Assembly: GCA_002494895.1 (NCBI GenBank)
Contig: DADA01000043.1
Span: forward strand, 1-7,419
Reading direction: 5' to 3'
DNA: 7,419 nt
Origin: Nitrososphaera sp. UBA210
Lineage (GTDB): Archaea; Thermoproteota; Nitrososphaeria; Nitrososphaerales; Nitrososphaeraceae
The notes under the pieces are model-generated. The model was not told the origin of the DNA and did not search any database. It saw nothing but the letters and a program-made list of their open reading frames with translations. How positions within the stretch are numbered: the stretch's first letter is position 1; every line of letters begins with the position of its first letter. This document shows, piece by piece, positions 1 through 3,983 of this stretch. A program made the position numbers and the translations under genes.

Positions 1-198
1 AATTTTGACGCCTCTGCTTCTAGCATCGAGTAACGTTTCTCTGTACTGCTCATCATTGATTGCCATCGATGCTAGATTGTAATCTCCGTAAACATCAAGC
101 GTCTTCTTTGCACTACAGATTAATCTCACTCGCGTATCAAAAATCTTGCTTCTAGCATGCACTATTCTGGCACTTTGAGCATCCGTTAACCTTCCCAT
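1..198 (-). CDS. N-terminal part of a thaumarchaeal sensor-type signalling protein (partial, runs off left edge)
   Basis: An open frame starts at the ATG at 198 and runs without a stop to the window edge, giving 66 codons. The peptide begins MGRLTDAQSARIVHARSK and continues through CSAKKTLDVYGDYNLASMAI to LLDARSRGVKI at the edge. This pattern (a helix, then a Lys/Asp-containing strand, then a 'DARSRGVKI' element) resembles from memory the N-terminal sensing region of the many Nitrososphaera sensor histidine kinases, where a similar block precedes the kinase core. No kinase motif lies inside the window, so the enzymatic part is inferred. It follows the KaiC-like/NitrOD5-like pair in the same direction after about 100 bases. 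A TATA-like box at 210-217 is only about 15 bases before the ATG, so either transcription uses a weaker upstream box or translation begins later, for example at the in-frame GTG at 162. Confidence 0.72.
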   Translation of the reverse strand, partial: MGRLTDAQSARIVHARSKIFDTRVRLICSAKKTLDVYGDYNLASMAINDEQYRETLLDARSRGVKI

Positions 199-209
199 TA
201 GTTTGCGAG

Positions 210-217
210 TATATAAA
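210..217 (-). promoter_or_regulatory. TATA-like box before the sensor-type gene
   Basis: On the minus strand this reads TTTATATA, a near-perfect archaeal box A. It is centred only about 15 bases before the ATG at 198, while archaeal TATA boxes normally lie about 26 bases before the transcript start. The transcript would then begin near 187, inside the annotated frame, and initiate at a later codon such as GTG 162. A weaker alternative on the minus strand (TCTAAAAC, around 232-239) would fit the ATG better. Confidence 0.5.
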
Positions 218-298
218 ATTCGTGATACTATGTTTTAGACCGTTAATGAGTGAGAATATTTTCTGGATTTTGGCCATCCTGTTGACTTGAACTAATTC

Positions 299-628
299 TC
301 AGATTCTCTTTTCATATTCTTTCCTTGCTTGAATAATCTGCTGTTCAAAGTCAGTTACCGTGCCCGGAGGAGGTTTATGGTTTATCTTTTCGTATAGCAA
401 ACGCAGTATCCTTCTTTGTATTACTCTTTCGCCACCACTTAATGAAAACTCCAGGGCGTTTGAAAGTGCTTTGGGATTGTCAGCAGTATCTGCCAGATTT
501 ATCGAGTATTTTTTTTCAAGATGAGTGGTTACTATTACAGTACCTTCACCAAGGATTGACATCGCTTCCCTCACTGCTTCAGCATACATTTTCTTGAAAT
601 TGTCACTATTACTTTGCACGTTTATCAT
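299..628 (-). CDS. Small NitrOD5-like output-domain protein (about 109 aa)
   Basis: I chose the ATG at 628, giving 109 residues starting MINVQSNSDNFKKMY, because a purine-rich Shine-Dalgarno-like stretch (AAGGGG) lies 3-4 bases before it. The open frame continues upstream to 757, but that stretch lies inside the ATPase gene. Residues about 12-80 (YAEAVREAMSILGEGT, then a 'HLEKKYSI' helix, 'DNPKALSNAL' and a 'GGERVIQRRI' helix) match my memory of the NitrOD5 domain, an output domain found in thaumarchaeal two-component proteins. That assignment is moderately sure. The C-terminus is a charged helix. The gene overlaps the end of the KaiC-like gene by 20 bases, which implies one transcript and coupled translation, so the two products probably act together. 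No catalytic residues, signal peptide or membrane segment are visible. Confidence 0.8.
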   Translation of the reverse strand: MINVQSNSDNFKKMYAEAVREAMSILGEGTVIVTTHLEKKYSINLADTADNPKALSNALEFSLSGGERVIQRRILRLLYEKINHKPPPGTVTDFEQQIIQARKEYEKRI

Positions 629-2486
629 TTCCCCTTGTTTTCTGCCGTCTTGTTGTGTCGCGTTTCTTATTGTTCTTATCAAATTGTGATTTTCCCTTAC
701 CACTTTCAATACGCTCGGGATCAGCGCTCTCTTTCTCCTTCCTTGGAATACGTCCACTCACTCTATTTACTTGACCCTGAGCAGACTCTGTTGCTTTATC
801 TGTAAATGCCTTTTTGAAAGGTACCCTTTGAGCTACTCCCGTCAGAACCCCAACAACATCTTTCAGAGGACCTGCTACCTTCATAGGTCCCTCAGGCAAT
901 CCATCCTTAGATCGCAATTTAGATGATGACGATATGTCAAACCCTAGAATTGATCTATCGTGGTCTGTTGACCGCATCTTTAGAATTATCATTGATCTCT
1001 GCATCGACCCTTCTAACTCAATATACCTCAACTGTATGACATTTTGAAATATTGAAGATAAGCCGGTGTCTGAGGTAAGAAGGCCACTTTGCTGTTCGGT
1101 CAGAAATGTGAGTATACCGGTAATATTATTTTCCCTCAATAAACTTGAAAGACGTTTCGTGGTCACATACGTGCTATTACTATACATGTGCTGAAATGGA
1201 CTCAGGCTATCTACTGCCAAGCGTGTAGCCTTTGTCTTCTTTATTTCATCCGCCAGCTCTGAAATAAAGGCATCTGGACTCTGATCTTCAGCATTCTTAG
1301 CCATTATTTCAAGCCCTCTTCTTTCAAGATCCTTCATATCATATCCAAAACTCCTAGCCATCCTTCTAATCTCATCAGCAGTCTCCTCTAGAGAGCAGAA
1401 TAATCCAGGTTCACCGCCTGCGACTCCTTTCGCAATAAATTGAAATGCAAAAGTCGTTTTACCGACACCGGTTGATCCCATGATTGCTGTTGTAGTGCCT
1501 CTGAGCAGGCCACCTTGAATGCGTTCATCCAGACCAGGGACTCCGCTGGGTACTCTTTCCTCTGATGCAGGATACGTTAATATCAAACTATGTTTAGTGT
1601 AGAGTTTAATTCCATTTCTTCCTATAGAAAATACATGTGATTCTTTGGTAATTGACGTCCCTCTCATCTTTACAATATTCAGACAAGTTGGTGAAGCATC
1701 ATCTGGACCATGAGTAAGTCTTATGATACCATCTGAAACAAACTCTTCGACTCCCAATCCTATAACATCCCTTCCGATAGGAACCTCTGCAATAATTAGA
1801 GTCGTTATGCCTTCTGACCGGGTTATCTTTCCCAAAACAGATTGTACTGCAATTCTTGAATCGATCAAGCTCGCATAAGCCTGAGAGATTGCCGAAAATG
1901 AATCCACCACAAGCCTCTTGACATTCATACCTCTGATTGTTGCGAAGAGCTCATCTAACGCATCACGCATTCCGTCCTTTGTTATTGAAGGAAAATCTAA
2001 ATAAGCGAACTTTTTCTGTTGTTCAAAGTTTCTAAATTCCATTCCAATTCTTTCAATATTATCATAAAACTGCTCTTTCGATTCACTAAATGATGCGCAT
2101 AAGCAGTTCTCACCATTCTTCAAGCCTTCATAAAGAAAATGAGCAGACAAGATAGTTTTTCCTACGCCCGGGTTTCCTGCTATCAATACAGTAAAACCTC
2201 TTGGAATGCCACCTTCGATAAGTGAATCTAGGCCTGCAACGCCTGTAGATATTCGTTGCAGAACCACACCGTAAAACCAGTTGTTTTCATCGTGAGTCTC
2301 GTATAAATCTACTATGTTGCACGCTACCGAATCCCTGGCAAACGACGAGGTCAAAGCCTCTGCGTTCGTCTGTAAATGCATCAGGAAATTCCAATTTCCA
2401 GTGGAAAAATCTGTACTTGGTTGCGTCGCCCATCCAAGAATATTATGGTCGACGACTGGGTTACGAGCCATTGAATCTGACCGCAT
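609..2486 (-). CDS. KaiC-like protein with two RecA-type ATPase domains
   Basis: With the ATG at 2486 the product is 625 residues. Domain 1 begins near residue 76 (RISTGVAGLDSLIEGG) and domain 2 near 310 (VPSGVPGLDERIQGG). Walker A motifs are GNPGVGKT (104-111) and GSTGVGKT (337-344), and Walker B aspartates are D195 and D426. Domain 2 keeps the catalytic Glu pair (E367-E368). In domain 1 the first is replaced by Ser (S134-E135). Ser477-Ser478 align with the Ser431/Thr432 phosphorylation sites of cyanobacterial KaiC. The last 45 residues are Lys/Arg-rich and probably disordered. Archaeal KaiC-like proteins are ATP-driven signalling hubs whose partners are mostly unknown; here the partner candidates are the overlapping NitrOD5-like protein and the sensor-type gene. 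The start is uncertain: TTG 2498, ATG 2486 and ATG 2471 have no clear ribosome site. GTG 2267 sits just before domain 1 with a TATA-like box upstream, so the first 73 residues, which I do not recognise, may be untranslated. Confidence 0.9.
   Translation of the reverse strand: MRSDSMARNPVVDHNILGWATQPSTDFSTGNWNFLMHLQTNAEALTSSFARDSVACNIVDLYETHDENNWFYGVVLQRISTGVAGLDSLIEGGIPRGFTVLIAGNPGVGKTILSAHFLYEGLKNGENCLCASFSESKEQFYDNIERIGMEFRNFEQQKKFAYLDFPSITKDGMRDALDELFATIRGMNVKRLVVDSFSAISQAYASLIDSRIAVQSVLGKITRSEGITTLIIAEVPIGRDVIGLGVEEFVSDGIIRLTHGPDDASPTCLNIVKMRGTSITKESHVFSIGRNGIKLYTKHSLILTYPASEERVPSGVPGLDERIQGGLLRGTTTAIMGSTGVGKTTFAFQFIAKGVAGGEPGLFCSLEETADEIRRMARSFGYDMKDLERRGLEIMAKNAEDQSPDAFISELADEIKKTKATRLAVDSLSPFQHMYSNSTYVTTKRLSSLLRENNITGILTFLTEQQSGLLTSDTGLSSIFQNVIQLRYIELEGSMQRSMIILKMRSTDHDRSILGFDISSSSKLRSKDGLPEGPMKVAGPLKDVVGVLTGVAQRVPFKKAFTDKATESAQGQVNRVSGRIPRKEKESADPERIESGKGKSQFDKNNKKRDTTRRQKTRGNDKRAK
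2301..2308 (-). promoter_or_regulatory. Candidate TATA box for a shorter KaiC-like reading frame
   Basis: The minus strand reads ATTTATAC, centred about 37 bases before the in-frame GTG at 2267. That predicts a transcript start near 2279 and a 12-base leader. The GTG opens the frame at VVLQRISTG, where KaiC-family proteins usually begin. No comparable box lies before 2486 or 2471. A six-base match of this kind can occur by chance. Confidence 0.3.
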
Positions 2487-2574
2487 TCTCTTTGACAAAG
2501 CCGTCGGGATACTGGAGCGCCTGGAAGAATAACGGCACTCCAGAAAATGACAATGGCGATATCGGCCCTACTGT

Positions 2575-2745
2575 CTTAAAGTGACAAGGGTCTCAAGGCA
2601 ACTGATCTTGCTCTCATAATTGGAGCATGGTCATTCAATGGAATCGGACCAGATGGCAAATCCGTCAAATTGTCTTCAAAAATCAGCTGATGTTCTGAGA
2701 CGTCAAGCAGACGGCTCTTGGCGTTTCGTGATCGACAACCCTGGG
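2575..2745 (+). pseudogene. Frameshifted remnant of a SnoaL/DUF4440-like (NTF2-fold) protein
   Basis: Three short plus-strand pieces in different frames line up as one protein: LKVTRV (2575-2592), then LKATDLALIIGAWSFNGIG and PDGKSVKLSSK (2592-2681), then SADVLRRQADGSWRFVIDNP (2683-2742). Read together they give the C-terminal half of a SnoaL/DUF4440-type protein, including the typical 'DGSWRFVIDNP' ending. The first join needs about one lost base near 2592. The second needs one extra A in the five-A run at 2678-2682, which otherwise leads to TGA at 2688. After N-P the frame appears shifted again, and no N-terminal half is recognisable upstream. This fits a decayed gene; the family call comes from motif memory. 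Confidence 0.5.
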
Positions 2746-2876
2746 CACTCAGGATTACACCTCAGCTACATGTACCAGAACTCTCGATCTTTTCCGCTAT
2801 TTTTGATTTCCTCACTAATAGATAAGAGAATGTTGACTCTCGGTTGTAAGTACCCTTTTGGAATCATCTCAGCAGC

Positions 2877-3089
2877 ATGAAAAGCATATCAGAACTTCTA
2901 ACCGGGAAGAGAGGCGACTTTACGACCGGCCAGAGCTGGGGCGCACTGAGAAAGGCGTGGAAGGGATACAGGATCGCAAAAGTCCAGGGCGACAACACGA
3001 GGATGAAAGAATACGCGACCAAGATCCGCCGGCTCCAAGGTGAACTGGGAATAAGCGTTGCTTCATTTCCGAACCTAGGCATCCAGTAG
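2877..3089 (+). CDS. Small conserved-looking basic protein of unknown function (70 aa)
   Basis: The 70-residue product starts MKSISELLTGKRGDFTTG and contains a basic amphipathic region (SWGALRKAWKGYRIAKVQGD, then MKEYATKIRRLQGELGI). It looks soluble and mostly helical, with no signal peptide, Cys pair or enzyme motif. The region is clearly GC-richer at third codon positions than the neighbouring intergenic DNA, and the gene ends in TAG followed by a poly-T tract at 3104-3117; both support real coding. I believe similar short proteins occur in other thaumarchaea, but I know of no function. It is the only intact plus-strand gene here, starting 130 bases after the SnoaL-like remnant and converging on the minus-strand gene ending at 3215. 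The ATG at 2877 is the first in frame. I see no clear TATA box or Shine-Dalgarno site before it. Confidence 0.75.
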   Translation: MKSISELLTGKRGDFTTGQSWGALRKAWKGYRIAKVQGDNTRMKEYATKIRRLQGELGISVASFPNLGIQ

Positions 3090-3103
3090 CGTTCTGGATC
3101 CTA

Positions 3104-3117
3104 TCTTTTTTCTCTCC
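3104..3117 (+). terminator. Poly-T terminator after the 70-aa gene
   Basis: Plus-strand TCTTTTTTCTCTCC begins 15 bases after the stop at 3089. Archaeal transcription commonly ends at such T-rich tracts without a hairpin. Confidence 0.5.
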
Positions 3118-3190
3118 GGTGTAAATCGAGCTGTTCTAGCCCTAGGTTAATGGAAGCTGAATCGTGCCAATGTCTGACGATGGTGCTGCT

Positions 3191-3208
3191 AATAATAAAC
3201 AAAAATCC
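3191..3208 (-). terminator. Poly-T tract ending the 63-aa minus-strand gene
   Basis: The minus strand reads GGATTTTTGTTTATTATT within 25 bases after the stop at 3215, a T-rich archaeal-type terminator. With the tract at 3104-3117 it separates two converging genes. Confidence 0.42.
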
Positions 3209-3214
3209 TTCATT

Positions 3215-3406
3215 CTATGCTGGCAATGTCATCCTTTCTTCGATGATGTCCAACGCCTTTCGAATGTAAGCGTTCGTGATCAGCGATGGCAATTGTATCT
3301 GCTTGTCGATTGGCAGAGAACTGTTCAGTCGCTGGAGCATCCTGATTCGTTCGTCGGTATTGTGCTCCTCTCTGACCGCAGAAACGAGATAATGCAAAGA
3401 ATTCAT
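3215..3406 (-). CDS. Small helical protein of unknown function (63 aa)
   Basis: The ATG at 3406 gives 63 residues beginning MNSLHYLVSAVREEHNTDER and ending with a strongly protein-like stretch (QLPSLITNAYIRKALDIIEE, then RMTLPA). Two amphipathic helices are plausible. There are no Cys residues, signal peptide or membrane segment, and I do not recognise the family. A TATA-like CTATAAG (minus CTTATAG, 3432-3438) lies about 29 bases before the ATG, which fits leaderless expression; the GTG at 3412 is an alternative start. Open frames on the plus strand (3164-3463) and in another minus frame (3210-3425) overlap it. I prefer this one because its composition is low in Cys and Trp and rich in Leu/Ile/Glu/Arg, its promoter spacing is right, and a T-rich tract follows its stop. 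Confidence 0.57.
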   Translation of the reverse strand: MNSLHYLVSAVREEHNTDERIRMLQRLNSSLPIDKQIQLPSLITNAYIRKALDIIEERMTLPA

Positions 3407-3431
3407 CAACACAGATTATACTCAATGTTGG

Positions 3432-3438
3432 CTATAAG
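3432..3438 (-). promoter_or_regulatory. TATA-like box for the 63-aa gene
   Basis: Minus-strand CTTATAG is centred 29 bases before the ATG at 3406 and would give a transcript with almost no leader. The same heptamer on the minus strand precedes the FAH gene at a similar distance (6961-6967). Confidence 0.33.
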
Positions 3439-3506
3439 CATGGGAGGTACTATCTTGCAGTAGTTCCTGAGCACAAGTGATGCAAGAGTCATACAGCGGA
3501 AACGTG

Positions 3507-3638
3507 TTAGTTGACCTCTGCGCTCATCGTCTTCCAGCACGAGGGACAAAAGCTTTCGTCACCCGATTTAACCTGCTCGGCCGTGCTATACCTAGTATCA
3601 AACACTTCTCTACACATTCGGCATAATGTTTTGGCCAT
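3507..3638 (-). CDS. Tiny zinc-ribbon-like protein (43 aa)
   Basis: The ATG at 3638 opens a 43-residue frame ending in TAA at 3507. Two Cys pairs are visible: C6-x2-C9 (LCRMC) and C31-x2-C34 (FCPSC), separated by 21 residues. This is the layout of a single treble-clef or zinc-ribbon domain that binds one Zn ion. The spacer contains EVFDTRYSTAEQVKSG, a loop resembling those in short archaeal zinc-finger proteins. It could bind nucleic acid or a protein partner; the sequence does not decide. A TATA-like element (3658-3666) about 24 bases upstream of the ATG suggests leaderless transcription. It precedes the 63-aa gene in the same direction by 100 bases. The four correctly spaced Cys and the promoter make a chance frame unlikely. 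Confidence 0.75.
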   Translation of the reverse strand: MAKTLCRMCREVFDTRYSTAEQVKSGDESFCPSCWKTMSAEVN

Positions 3639-3657
3639 AACTCCAGTTTAACGTACC

Positions 3658-3666
3658 ATATAATTT
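3658..3666 (-). promoter_or_regulatory. TATA-like box for the zinc-ribbon gene
   Basis: The minus strand reads AAATTATAT, centred about 24 bases before the ATG at 3638. That is the spacing expected for a leaderless archaeal transcript. Confidence 0.45.
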
Positions 3667-3928
3667 CCCGCCTGTCAAAACACTTGATCCAGCAGGTCAA
3701 TCATACCTTGCGTCATTATCTAGTCATAACGAAAAAACGTCATGTTCTTGTGCTCGGGAGGGGGCGTTCCCTTTTTGTTGTCTATCAATAAACTCGTTTG
3801 GAACCGCCGAAGGCGAAGGAAGCTATGTAGCCTGACTGGTAGCCTGTGCCCTGATCAGTGACTTTAGCTGCATGACTTCTAGTGCCAGCTCCTCCAGGAC
3901 GCTGGCCGGCAATTCTCACAAGCTCAAG
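3667..3928. other. Intergenic stretch without a convincing gene
   Basis: I find no tRNA and no known RNA motif here. It contains a short hairpin-forming sequence CGCCGAAGGCG (about 3805-3815), a near-palindrome around a six-A run (3731-3736), two copies of GTAGCCTG twelve bases apart (3827-3834, 3839-3846), and a G-rich stretch followed by TCCCTTTTTG near 3760-3778. A 29-codon minus-strand frame (3823-3912, TTG start) reads as a Leu/Glu-rich helix and might be a microprotein. A plus-strand 39-codon frame from about 3741 looks random. Confidence 0.5.
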
Positions 3929-3929
3929 A

Positions 3930-3951
3930 TATAAAAACAAAAAGAGAAAAA
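3930..3951 (-). terminator. Poly-T terminator after the amidase gene
   Basis: On the minus strand, starting about 30 bases after the amidase stop at 3984, three T-runs follow one another (CTTTTTCTC, TTTTTG, TTTTTATAT). This is a strong archaeal T-tract terminator. Its distal end also looks like a TATA box (3929-3937), probably a side effect of the T-run. Confidence 0.57.
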
Positions 3952-3983
3952 GGAGAGGGTTTGCTTACGATGTCTTCCTCTTC

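Noticed and set aside
629..757. Upstream extension of the NitrOD5-like frame to 757
   Set aside because: It lies wholly inside the KaiC-like gene in another frame, and the ATG at 628 has a Shine-Dalgarno-like AAGGGG.
3164..3463. 99-codon plus-strand frame and a second minus-strand frame (3210-3425) over the 63-aa gene
   Set aside because: Both are rich in Cys, Trp, His and Gln or Arg with no domain pattern. The frame 3215-3406 has better composition, promoter spacing and a T-tract after its stop.
3731..3846. Possible structured non-coding RNA (small hairpin, G-rich stretch, GTAGCCTG repeated at 3827 and 3839)
   Set aside because: The stems are 3-4 base pairs, the repeat is short, and no C/D box, tRNA or other known motif is present.
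3929..3937. TATA-like box on the minus strand
   Set aside because: It is the tail of the amidase T-tract terminator and no convincing gene starts at the right distance. I keep it only as weak support for a possible microprotein.
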